Part shown: positions 1-11,362 of the stretch, in pieces
How the letters are laid out: each line of letters begins with the position of its first letter
Numbering within the stretch: the stretch's first letter is position 1
From: Pontederia crassipes
Taxonomy: Eukaryota; Streptophyta; Magnoliopsida; Commelinales; Pontederiaceae
Length of the DNA stretch: 64,000 nucleotides
Direction: 5' to 3'
Assembly: GCA_030549335.1 (NCBI GenBank)
Contig: CM060191.1
Coordinates: forward strand, 4,841,001-4,905,000
Program-made: the position numbers and the translations under genes
The notes under the pieces: model-generated
What the model was told of the DNA's origin: nothing
The model's database searches: none
The model's input: only the letters and a program-made list of their open reading frames with translations

Positions 1-550
1 AGAATATAAAGTATCATAATGAATGTTGCCAAATCAAGAAATTTCAGCTATTTAGAAACTATTGATAGAGCTGGCAAAAATACAAATGTGGGCACATAAA
101 GCTGAGATAAGAAAAGAGTTTGCATGTACAAGATTAGAAAAGGAAAAAAATACATAAACAAACAATAAAGATGGCACCGAGTATGATGCCCACTTTGTGG
201 GCTGCAACTTGAAAGCACATAGCGCATCACATAATGTGAACTATGTGCACATTGGGATATGTGCACCCAGCACATCAACGGAGCATGTGCCGCCCACAAA
301 ATGAAGTAGCATACTTTTTTCACCCATAATAAATATCAAATCTACATAATTGAAGGGTCTACCCATATGGTAAATTGATGAACCAAATGCATTACCAACA
401 ACTTTAATGAAATTATAATGCAGGGCCCTCCTTCCTTTAAAGCAACAAAAAGATGCCATACATGACCCAACTGCATGCCCTATTCCGTAATTTCTCCTAT
501 TTGTTCTCGACATCCAAAATTTCTCTCTTTCGTTTTGGATGATCTAAAAA

Positions 551-748
551 GGTCTCTTATTTCATCATTGTTTTGCAATATTAATCTTGGCTTCAGTTAT
601 ATTTTTTAATCAAATCTGAAATTCATAAAAGCTTTTCGGGCTTTCGGAACAGCTAAAAGGTCTCTTATCTCCTTATTGTTCTGCAATATTAATCTTGGCT
701 TCAGTTATCTTTTTGAATCAAATCCGAAATTCATAAAAGCTTTTCGGT
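551..748. repeat. Tandem duplication, 108-bp unit, two copies
   Basis: Two adjacent copies start with GGTCTCTTAT at 551 and 659 and end near AAGCTTTTCGG. They differ by a handful of substitutions. The block lies downstream of the FLX-like gene and has no coding signal. Confidence 0.85.
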
Positions 749-1167
749 GTTGAAAAGACTAATCAAATTCAAGGCAGGAGGAAATTTAAAGGCAAACCTC
801 TCCTGAAAATGTTACTTTCAGGATTCACAAAATCAAATCCTGAAAGTTCAATTGTAAGGAAAATTTCACCTTTAACACTTCATCTCGAACTGGGTTACTA
901 ATTTCTGAATACTAGGGTTAATATAAAAAATAACAAATCTCAATTTTGATTCATAAAGATAATAAAGCCATGATTAATATAAGAAACTTCTAAGAAGTCT
1001 CAAAAGATATAAAGTCCGAGTAACCTGAACAAATAGGAGAAATTACGAAATAGAACTTGTAGAGTGGTTTTTTTTTTGGCATCTTCTTGGCGTTATTACC
1101 ATTTTGGAATGTCAAACTAAAGAAAGACATTACATTAGACACTCCTTGTCGGCTACTCGGCTCCATT

Positions 1168-1321
1168 AATGTTTGCTTTAAATATGGTGGGTCCACCAGA
1201 TGAGAGGTAGCACATTATATTGATATAACACTTATTATTCTGTTCAATGTTTGTTTTAAATATTGTGGGTCCACCAGATGAGAGGTAGTACAATATATCG
1301 ATATAACACTTATAATTCTGT
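1168..1321. repeat. Tandem duplication, 78-bp unit, two copies
   Basis: Units start with AATGTTTG at 1168 and 1246. Both contain GTGGGTCCACCAGATGAGAG and a following GATATAACACTTAT stretch, with few differences. Non-coding, 3' of the FLX-like gene. Confidence 0.85.
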
Positions 1322-1783
1322 AATAACTCATCAGAACAACTAAAAGAGTATATGATATACCAGCATGAGACATGATAAAAGTCATTATAACTTACACAAA
1401 CCTTAGATGCACAAAAAGCTAGATTGGTCTACTTTCTTAATACAAGGGTATGTGCTATGCCAACACTTAAAACCTCATCCTCCTGTTAAAGACTCTAAAT
1501 TTGACTCGTGCTTCACATAAAGACTCTAAATTTGAGTTAATCTTATCCTCATGTTATTTTAAGTGTTCTATTATAGGCATTTCCAACAAGATACTTTAAC
1601 TCTACATGTTTGCTAAGGCAGGCATTAAGAATTAAGCATAAACTTTGCCTAATCATCCCAGAACAAAAGCAGTCGAAAATATTGAAACATTTAATTCATA
1701 CAATCCACACTTGGAAACACGCAAAGATTTCAATTATAGTATAAAACGATCCTGAGTGCGTTTGGAAAGATCTGGGTAACTAC

Positions 1784-4700
1784 CCTGATTCCCAGCAGCA
1801 ACTGCAGCTCGTGCCCTCTTCTCAGCATTACCAATCTCAGCACGTAGCTTCTCCACTTCGCGAGCCATTGAAACTAAATTCTTCTCTATTTCTTGACCTT
1901 GCTCATAGTTCTCAGCATAACCTTTCTTCTCATAGTCAATAGCGGTCCTGTAAGCCATTTAGTTTACAATTAAAAATTTTCCAACTCATAAAGAGGAATT
2001 ATTTTTACAAGATAAAAGAGGATTTTAATCAGCCAAATCCTTATCAGAAAAATTCAGGTCCTCACCACTGATTATTAGGCATTTAATTAGATATCAATTT
2101 TTCTGTCTCAGAGAAGGTTTTTTATGTCAGTCCATACCACAGTCCTTCAATTATTACAAGAAGAGACTTTTTCCCCCTTACTCCAATTGCAATTATTCAA
2201 AAAGAAAAAATAACATAAATATGGACTGTAGGACAAAAACAGAAAAACCATATCAACAACAACAACAACAACAACAACAAAGCCTTATCCCACTAGGCGG
2301 GGTCGGCTACATGGATCATACGACGCCATTCCGCTCTATTAGTAACCAAACATTTCGGTATATTATTCACCAATAGATCTTGCTCTATTAGTTTTCCCGC
2401 TCTATTTATGATAAGTTTTCCCGATCATGGTTTAAAAAATGAACTTACTGATAGAAAAGCAAAACCGATGATAAGGTTGCATTTATTACCTCACCCGTTG
2501 TATTTCCTGCTTCATGGTCTCAATCTCTGCTTTTATTGCTGGCACTTGCTGCAACTCATTGTTAGTCTGAGTTAAGTCACGAGTCATTGCCTGCACCTGA
2601 CCTGTAAGCTCCTGCTTCTGGGCATTGAGCTTCTGTATATCCCCACGGACCCGAATCAGCTCCTCTTTCATTGCCTCCACAGCTCGTAACTCGGACTCCA
2701 ACTTCATGGACTTATCATAAATCTTCCAAAACATTCAAATACAGTCATGTCAGTGCAAGGCTAAAGAAATGAAAAAACAATCTTTCCTCAGAAAGAGTTC
2801 AAAGAACAAAAGAAATAGAAAGAAGATATATCTTTATCCTCCATAAAAGAAATAAGATGCAAATGGATAAAGTTAGCATTTTCCCCAATAACCAATAAGT
2901 CATAAAGAAACAGTACTACAGTAGTGTCCAGTTGAAAGGAATGAGAAATCAGGACATTCCTTCAGATAGAGGAGGTGTAACAATAATATGATACGTAATT
3001 CAGTATAAACAATGAAAAGTGTATTATAGTGACGAACTGACGAAGCAGAAATCTTCTCAAGAATAAAAAATAATTTAGCATAAGGAAAAGAGAAAATAAA
3101 TTTTCAAGTGACAAACAAATTTCAAAACAGAAGAAACCACTGCAACTCATGTTGGTCAGGATCCCTCTCAACAAATATGCAGGTTCAGTATGGATCAAAG
3201 TAAAGTTGGATTTTTTTATAAAGAAAAAGAAGCTTCATCAAGTAACCAAATATGAAAATGGGTAAAGATGAGTAAAATTGGCTTCTTTGTCCAAAAAATC
3301 ATTCAATAATCATAAATTTCAAGCAATAAAAGAAACTGAAGGACTACTTTCAGTCAAGGAAAGTCGGATAGACAAAAATACACAAGCAGAGTGAAGAACA
3401 AAACAATTGCAGTTTCCATCCATCATTGCAAAAGATATTTCAATATCACAAAATCGTTACCGCAACACTAAAATCAACATTGTCAAGAAAGTTCTAATAC
3501 TAATATAGTTACCATCTTTCATTAATTCATAATAATTTCAAAAGTTTGCTTGCTCCCAACAAAATGTCAATGAGTAATAAATAAGCTTTCCCTTGTGTAA
3601 CTCTTTTTCAGAATTGCTTTTAATATTTTTATATCCAAATCTGAGTTGAATCCATTCAAGGAGTTAGAGTTGTCAGTTCCTTTGATTCATGTTTGAGGAA
3701 AGACACACATTTAAGTGTTCTTTTGGAAATGAAAGGATGACTATGAGCAAGCTTTAAGTGTTCATGGATGTAAAAAAGTGAAAATCTTCGGCCTAGTCAA
3801 AAAAATATTTCTACCCAACAAGCATTTTAACTGATTTGCAAAATAAGAATGCATCTCTGATCACCAAATAGAACCTCCTCCATAATCACTCGAAGTCCAA
3901 AGCAAAGCATATGAAAGCACATCTTCAGGGAAAGAAATATGATACTTCCTGACAATATGAAAAATTCAACTAAACCAAAACATTTTAAAAGCAAAAATTG
4001 GTGATTCTCATCACTTAAACCAGAATCAATCGACCTACACAACAGAAAAATACGAATGCATTTTAAAACGCACAAGAAAACTGGTACTAGCTGATTAAGA
4101 GGAACCTTCAATATAAAGTAATTACATGTAGACATATGATCAATAATTACATGTCGACATTTGATCAAGTTATGGAACTCCCCTCCGCAATCAAATCGAT
4201 CAGAGTGCTACGTTACAGTACATAAAAATTGCACAAACTGCTTCTTCAAATTTTAGCATTAGTCTATAGTCAATCAACGAAATCCACTATAAAAACAAAA
4301 ATAAAAGAAGCGCGGTTGACGAAGATACAATCTTTTTCCCACCATCATATTAAACTCCTAGAACAATGTAGCAAAAGAATTTGCATATTTTAATTACGAA
4401 ACAGACAATATCACGGAAAAATATGCACAAAAGCACATCTTTGATCATGAAAAAAGGGCCAACAAAGGGGAAAGTCAATCAATCAGAAACCTCGCGGAGC
4501 TGAAGGTCCTTGTCGGCCTGGAAGGCGGCGAGGGCGTGGGACGAGCGGCGGATCTCGTGCTGCACGGCGGCGAGCTCCTGCTTGAGGGCCACGTGAGTGG
4601 CGGCGACGCGCTGATTGTCGGCGAGGAGGATCTGAACGTCCTGATGCTGAGCAGCGAGGCGCTCCTCGATGACGGCCGGGTGGAAGGGAGGGAGGGGGCC

Positions 4701-4877
4701 ATGGTGGCCTCCGCCGCCGCCGCCGCCGCCGAGGACGCCACGGGGACCGAGGGCCGGAGCGCGGCCGTCCTCGAGGAGGCCCGGCGGCGGGTGGTGATGA
4801 GGGGGACCGCGGCCTGAGAAGTGAGGAGGCGGGGCGTCGTGGAGGCCGTGCGGCGGCATCCTGCTCCTCCCGGCCAT
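1784..4877 (-). CDS. FLXL1: FLX-like coiled-coil protein (exons 4877-4491, 2722-2490, 1947-1784; 3' end uncertain)
   Basis: This resembles the FLOWERING LOCUS C EXPRESSOR-like family, closest to FLX-like 1. FLX acts with FRIGIDA in flowering control in Arabidopsis; the role of FLX-like 1 is poorly known. Exon 1 encodes a Pro/Gly/His-rich N-terminus (about residues 1-65, with a poly-Gly run), then a coiled coil containing [10 protein letters not shown] and [10 protein letters not shown]. Exon 2 continues the coil ([30 protein letters not shown]). Exon 3 carries the conserved [13 protein letters not shown] and [15 protein letters not shown]. The start is the ATG at 4877. Splice sites are GAG|GTTTCT, AG|ATTTAT, GAG|GTAATA and CAG|GACC, and the reading phases agree across both junctions. 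A GTAGTT donor at 1783 implies a further exon for the usual Gly/Tyr-rich tail, but I could not place it; reading through would instead stop at 1734. Exon 1 is far richer in GC than exons 2 and 3. Confidence 0.83.
2254..2340 (-). mobile_element. Au-type SINE, 3' fragment in an FLX-like intron
   Basis: The sequence has a CAA repeat followed by AAGCCTTATCCCACTAGG and GGGGTCGGCTACATGGATC. This is the reverse complement of the Au SINE 3' end seen complete at 27.7 kb. It lies in the second intron of the FLX-like gene and is antisense to the plus strand. Confidence 0.85.
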
Positions 4878-6358
4878 GGCTGCCGGAGGGTTTTGGTAGC
4901 CTAGAAAGGTGGAGGTAGGAAGAAGGGAGCGACACCCGTGGGCTCAAATGGAAGCGGTCACGTCCATGTGGACTCCCCTACTAAACCTAATTAATTAATC
5001 GCTAATCATTATAAACAAATATTACTTAAAAAATATTTATTAATTAAACATTTGGGTTGGGCCGTCCTTCCTGGTTCGGTGGAGCGTGGTCATGATGGGC
5101 CACATAAATGGGCTCCGGCACGTCACACCTGTTTTCCACCAATCTGATAAATTATCCAACATGAAAAATCGAATTGCCCAAATATATTTTAAACTTGTTT
5201 TTTAATACAATAAATCAACTTTCTCCAATCCCAACTGTCCAAAAAAAAAATTTTAAGAGTTCGTGAATACCATTTTTCATTTTTATTATTAGTTATAATA
5301 TACAATATTTTATTATTGATATAATAGTTCTCTTTATAATACAATCTTCTTCTATTATATTTTATGGAACTCTCATTTCATATCTTCAAATTTGAGTACC
5401 AAGTTTTAGAGCAAGAATGTATTTATATTTGATATAATTTTAAGATATTACCACATTAATAGCACTCTGAAAAAGTTGATCCGTTAAAGAGTAGTTTTTA
5501 AATACAAAAATTAATCCGATAGTATATAATGATTTTCTAGGAAAAAAGTTATTCAATCCGAATAACTTTGGCCCATCCAATGCAACTTATTCCATTGCAA
5601 ACCTTTTTTTCTTTCAAAGTACATATAATGATTGTAAATTATAATAGATTAAATTATTTATTTACCTTAAAAGCTTAAAATAATACTACAAATGTATAGT
5701 TATGTACTTATACAAATATACAATGCAAATGTTGTATATATTTATTTTTTATAGCGTGAACTGCTAAGTATATGACATCATCATCATCATGTTTACAAAA
5801 TCTTGTACATTTTTTATTTTCTTATTAGAAATTAATATTTAGTGTATCGATCTATAGGATCGAATAAGAAGTTTCTTTTAATACAAGGAAACCTAAACGC
5901 ATAGTAATAAAAATGTTGTAATTACAAAAAAATAATATTTATACCCTACAAATATATGTAGAATATTTACCACAACAATTTCTTATCATTGTTCTAAAAT
6001 ATAGGAGTTTTTCACTGTCAGATTGAACCCACTTGACCCCAAAATTGACCCGACCTAATTAATTTTGGTCATGTCAAGTTAAGGTCTCTTGGGCAGCACC
6101 TGGCTCAGTTCGGGTCGAGTTACTCGACTCTCTATTTTTAATTTTTTTTTCTTTTTTATTAAAATATATTTAATATAAAATTATATTAAATAATTTATTT
6201 TAAATCATAAAACAACATTTTATTTACTTATTATTTGTTTCTACATTTTAAATGATTTATTTTCATATTTTTTAAAAAAATTTAATCGTATAAAACCTAT
6301 AAATTAAATAAAACAAATTAATTTAAATAAAAAAATTGGATGGTCGGTCGGATCATCG
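4878..6358. other. Intergenic, AT-rich, no gene seen
   Basis: The FLX-like promoter must lie in the first few hundred bases. The rest is AT-rich. At 6015-6130 there is a GACCCGACC/GGGTCGAG-rich patch of the kind seen at ends of plant DNA transposons. No open frame resembling a protein was recognised. Confidence 0.6.
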
Positions 6359-6502
6359 GATTGACATAATCCGATGAATACCCCTGCTAAAATGGAAACA
6401 AATGATGAAGATCGCTGAATAATAATATAATTCTATATTAACAATGACAAAATAAAAAACTAAAGAAATAAAATTATGATTCGTTTTCGTTAGGCCTCCT
6501 TG
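6359..6502 (+). pseudogene. SEC13 copy 1, promoter fragment
   Basis: The stretch TTGACATAATCCGATGAA through TTAGGCCTCCTT matches the blocks at 19090 and 19970 almost base for base; those precede the SEC13 leader in copy 2. It is the upstream part of SEC13 copy 1. Its coding part now starts at 14186, so about 7.7 kb of retrotransposon separates the two halves. The match breaks off at the gypsy sequence near 6502. Confidence 0.8.
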
Positions 6503-6641
6503 ACCCTAAGTCATGGCGATGAAACTAAACTGATAATCACGTACGCGTCGTGGCGATGGTCGTGGCCCAAGTCATTTTGCTCCATCAGGCGGTCGACTTA
6601 ATAGGTGTCCATTAGTTTCATCTCATGCATCGGTACAAGGT

Positions 6642-8230
6642 GTGGCACGAGATGTTAATGATAACCCTCCCTTACATGATGATGAGATCCCAGCGGGTCC
6701 ATCAAGACTTTCTCATGTTGTTGAGCAAGTCAATCCTATTGCGAATCAAAGTGCTGCACAAGTTCTTGCACAAGCTTTAAGGACTATTATGAGTGAAGTA
6801 AACCCGACCTCCCAAGTTATGCAAAGAAATAGATTCTACGACAAAATTAGAAAACAAGGTGCAGTTGATTTTGAAGGTACAGTTGACCCATCAGAGGCAG
6901 GGGCATGGTTAAAGCGTATGGATAGAATATTTAATCAGATGAGGTGCTCCAATGAAGAAATGTTTGATTATATTGTGTCTTTGTTGCAAAAAGATGCTTT
7001 GGTTTGGTGGGAGACAATTCTTGAAAGTCAAAATTTTTCGGCTACTCTTGAATGGGAGGACTTTCTTCGAGAATTTCGAAAAAAATATTTGTCCAAAGTA
7101 TATACTGATAGGAAGTAGAAGGAATTCCTAAATCTGACACAAGGAGCATTATTAGTTACTGAGTATGAATTAAAGTTCACACAACTATCAAAATATGCAC
7201 CGAGCTTGGTGTCAGATGAAAGTGACAAGTGTAGGCGATTCGAATGAGGACTTCACTTGAACATCAGAGAAAAAGTTGAAGTGTTGGAGTTCACTGACTA
7301 CTCCAAATTGGTGGCAGCAGCACTAAGAGCTGAAAATCTTATAGAAGAAAGAAATCAAGTTAGCCAATATTTGGAAAGACCAAACTCAAACTTTACTCAG
7401 ACTGGGTCAAGTAATAAAATGGCAAGATATGGTGATAGTACATTTCAGTTTCATGATAACTTTTACAATAATAGGAAACATGAAAATGGATCACAAGGTA
7501 CACAAAGATATCATACCAACCAGAAAAATATAAGTACACAAGCAAGTGCAGTCAGAAGAACATTTTCAGAAAATCAAAGTAGAGTGGGACTAAGACAAGA
7601 ACAATATCGCACAAATGCATATTGCACAACTTGTGGAAGATATCATTTTGGAAAATGCTCGGTATTCACAAGAATTTACTTTAAATGTGGTCAAAGGGGA
7701 CACAAGATACAAGATTGTCAATTCATGGAAAAGGGTAAAAGTATTTCTGAAACAGTAGCTTATCCTCTTGTGAAGTCTCAAATCAAAGCTACTCCTGGTA
7801 CAAGCATAAAAGCGAGTAATCAAAATGTTTCAAGTACATCGAAACCGACGAATCCACCAGGGAGACCACAAACTCAAGCACGTGTTTTTGCAATGACTAA
7901 ACCTGATGCTTTGGCTACTCCTGACGTAGTGATGGGTACGTCGACTATCTTTGATAAAAGTGCACATGTTCTTATTGATCCTGGATCTACTCATTCATTC
8001 ATATCAAAAGACTTTTCTATGCATGCCGATAGAAAACTTAGTCCTTTATAATGTTTCATGTTAGTACATACACCCGTGGGAGACTCTGTTATTGTCGCAC
8101 AATCATATAAGGATTGTAGAGTCAAAGTTGCTGAGCAAGACATAATAGCATATCTCATTCCTCTAAATATTCAAGACTTTGATGTCATACTGGGAATGGA
8201 TTGGTTAGCTCGTCATCATGCCACTATAAA
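6642..8230 (+). pseudogene. gypsy gag and protease, broken
   Basis: Gag capsid similarity (GAWLKRMDRIF, ALVWWETI) is followed by two zinc-knuckle-like segments near 7625-7720: CTTCGRYHFGKC, and FKCGQRGHKIQDC, whose usual first Cys reads Tyr. An aspartic protease follows with IDPGSTHSFIS near 7975-8007 and the downstream ILGMDWL motif at about 8191. In-frame stops occur at about 7116, 7246 and 8049. The frame at 6642 opens on GTG; no convincing gag start codon is present, which fits the 5' truncation. Confidence 0.85.
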
Positions 8231-8439
8231 TTGTTTTAAGAAAGAAGTTTACTTTGAGTCACCCGAAAAAGAAAAAGTTATCTTTTGTGGTAAACGTCAA
8301 ATTCTTTCCTCTTGTATTATTTCTGCAATGGTGGCACATAAATTAATCAAGAAGGAATGTGAAGCTTACCTTGCTTCTGTGATTGACACTAAGGTAGAAG
8401 GACCACGATTGGAAGATATTCCAATCGTATCTGAATTTG

Positions 8440-9775
8440 TAAATATTTTTCCAGAAGATCTTCCTGGATTACCACCGCAAAGAAAGATTGAGTTCAGTAT
8501 TGACCTTATTCTAGGAACAACACACATATCTATTGCTCCTTATCGAATGGCACCAGCAGAACTGAAAGAGTTAAAGTTATAATTACAAGAATTATTAGAC
8601 AAGAGTTTCATCCGACCGAGTGTTTCTCCTTGGGGTGCATCAGTATTATTCGTGAAAAAGAAAGATGACACATTAAGGTTGTGCATCGTTTATAGACAAT
8701 TAAATAGAGTTACTATAAAGAATAAATATCATTTGCCGCGGATCGATGATCTTTTTGATCAACTGAAAGGAGCAAAGGTATTTTCAAAAATAGACTTGAG
8801 ATCAGGATATCATCAGTTGAGAATTAAAGATGCTGACATTGCCAAAACTGCCTTCAGAACTCGGTATGGACACTATGAATTTTTGGTGATGCCATTTGGA
8901 TTAACAAATGCGTCCGCAGCTTTTATGGATCTCATGACCGTGTTTTCAAACCTTATTTGGATAAGTTTGTGATTGTTTTTATTGATGATATATTAGTTTA
9001 TTCTCGAAGCGAAGAAGAGCATGATGAACATTTAAGAATTATTTTGCAAATACTTCATGAGAAACAATTATTTGCAAAGTTTAGCAAATGTGAATTTTGA
9101 CTCAACTCAGTAGTATTTCTGGGATATGTAATCTCAGCAGATGGCATTTACGTAGACCCAGCAAAAGTTGATGTAATATTGAAGTGGGAGCCTCCAAAAA
9201 GTGTAACAGAAGTGAGAAGTTTTCTGGATTTAGCAGGATATTATCGACGTTTTATTGAAGGTTTCTCTATGATTGCTGTTCCATTAACTAGACTTCTTCG
9301 AAAGAATGTAAAATTCGAATGGACAGAGCAATGTCAAGATAGCTTCGAAAAGTTAAAGAGATGTTTAACATTTGCTCTGGTGTTGTCACTCCCAACAGAT
9401 AATGAATGCTATGTGGTGTATAGTGATGCTTATAGACAAGGGTTGGGTTGTGTTCTAATGCAACATGAAAAAGTTATTGCATACGCTTCTTGACAACTCA
9501 AATCACATGAGTTAAACTACCCAACACATTATTTAGAATTGGCAGCGGTCATTTTTGCTCTTAAGATATGGAGACATTACCTCTATGGAGAGACATGTCA
9601 TATCTTTACGGATCACAAGAGTGTAAAATATCTCCTTACACAAAAAGAATTAAATTTATGCCAAAGAAGGTGGATGGAGTTACTAAAGGACTATGATTGC
9701 ATAATTGATTATCATCCGGGTAAAGCTAATGTGGTTGCAGATGCACTTAGCCAAAAATCATCGAATCTTCTAGCC
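8440..9775 (+). pseudogene. gypsy reverse transcriptase and RNase H, broken
   Basis: RT motifs are visible in order: [47 protein letters not shown] and FIDDILVYS (about 8980-9006). RNase H follows, with YVVYSDA and [12 protein letters not shown], ending with [15 protein letters not shown]. Breaks are a stop at 8580-8582, a one-base deletion near 8937 just before the RT active site, a TGA at about 9098 and a TGA at about 9491. Several of these fit a C-to-T or G-to-A change of CAA, TGG or CGA codons. Confidence 0.88.
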
Positions 9776-9779
9776 CATA

Positions 9780-11345
9780 TAAAAGTGTATCAGTTATCAT
9801 TGCTACTTGAACTGAAATCTTTAGGAGTTGTGTTGAAGACAAGTGAGAAAGGAACACTCTTGGCACACTTTAAAAGTAGACCCTTTCTAGCCGAGAAGAT
9901 ACGCGAAGTACAAGATCAAGACAAAGAGTTAGTGAAAATCATCAATCAAGTAAAGAACGAAGAGCAAACACATATCTCATTAAAGGATGATGGGACTTTA
10001 ATGTTTGGCAGCAGGTTATGTGTTCATAATGTTGAAAATCTTAGGCAAAAAATAATGGAGAAAGCTCATTGTTCGTCTTATACTATACATCCAGGAAGTA
10101 CTAAGATGTATAGAGATTTGAGGAGAAACTTTTGGTGGCATTGTATGAAGAAGGACATAGCAGAATATATCTCTCGATGTTTAATATGTCAGCAAGTAAA
10201 AGCAGAACACAAATCTCCAGCTGGAACTCTTCAATCAATTCCGATACCAAAATACAAGTGGGATGAAATCACTATGAATTTTGTAACGGATTTGCCAAGA
10301 ACGAAACGAAATCATGACACTATTTGGATTATAGTTGATCGTCTTACCAAGTCAGCACATTTTATACTAGTTCGAAAGGATGATTCTCTTAATACATTAC
10401 CCAAGTTGTACATTGATGAAATTGTGAGACTACATGGTATTCCAACATCTATCATTTCTGATAGAGATCCTCAGTTGACCTCTCGATTCTGGCATAGTTT
10501 ACAAAATGCCTTAGGTACAAAACTAAAGTTTAGTACTTCATTTCATCCTCAAACAGATGGTCAATCAAAGAGAACAATTCAGACACTTGAAGAAATGCTC
10601 AAAGCTTGTATCCTAGAATTTAAGGATCTTGGAATGAACACTTGCCATTAGCAGAGTTTGCCTATAATAATAGCTTTCATTCAAGTATCGAGATGGCTCC
10701 TTTTAAAGCATTATATGGTAGAAAATGTAGAACATCGATATGTTGAGATGAAAAAGGTGCAAGAGTCCTTTTGGGACTACAAAAAGTGCAAGAGAGTGTT
10801 GATAACCTGAAAATCATTAAACAAAAGTTAAAGGCAACACAAGATCGACAAAAGAGTTATGCAGATCAACGTCGTCGAGAAATGGAGTATGAAGTGGGAA
10901 GTAAAATCTTCTTAAAAGTTTCACCTTGGAAAGGTGTTATACGATTTGGAAAGAAAGGAAAGTTAAGTCCGAGATATGTAGGACCATATGAAATTTTGGA
11001 GCATATTGGACCAGTTGCATATAGGTTAGCTCTACTGGCAGAGCTATCACGTATTCATGATGTCTTTCATGTCTCTATGCTTCGACGATATCGATCAGAT
11101 CCTTCTCATGTGTTGGAGCCCCAATCTATTCAAGTACAAGAGGATTTATCATATGAAGATAATCCAATGCAAATTATCGGAAGAAAGGAAAAAGAACTAC
11201 GGAATCGAAAGATTCCATTAGTTTTGGTTTTTTGGAGAAATCATTCAAGAGAAGAGGCAACTTGGGAGCGAGATGATCAAATAAGAGAAAAGTATCCATT
11301 CTTATTCCTTGAAACAGATAACCAAATTTCGGGGACGAAATTTTT
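9780..11345 (+). pseudogene. gypsy integrase and chromodomain, broken
   Basis: The zinc-binding H-H-C-C region is recognisable ([23 protein letters not shown]), followed by the integrase core with [13 protein letters not shown] and [12 protein letters not shown]. At the position of the third acidic catalytic residue the sequence reads GQSKRT, with Lys where the family has Glu. A one-base deletion near 10624 and a TGA at about 10746 break the frame. The C-terminal chromodomain (FWRNHSREEATWERDDQI, about 11226-11282) is the mark of chromoviruses and is thought to bias insertion to heterochromatin. Confidence 0.87.
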
Positions 11346-11349
11346 TTTA

Positions 11350-11362
11350 AGGAGGGGAGAAT
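11350..11362 (+). promoter_or_regulatory. Polypurine tract of the gypsy element
   Basis: AGGAGGGGAGAAT lies immediately before the TGTCACGG start of the 3' LTR, the expected position of the plus-strand primer. Confidence 0.85.

Noticed and set aside
4475-4947. Overlapping long open frames on both strands in FLX-like exon 1
   Set aside because: They are shadows of a very GC-rich, low-complexity exon. Only one frame shows the family motifs and proper splice phases.
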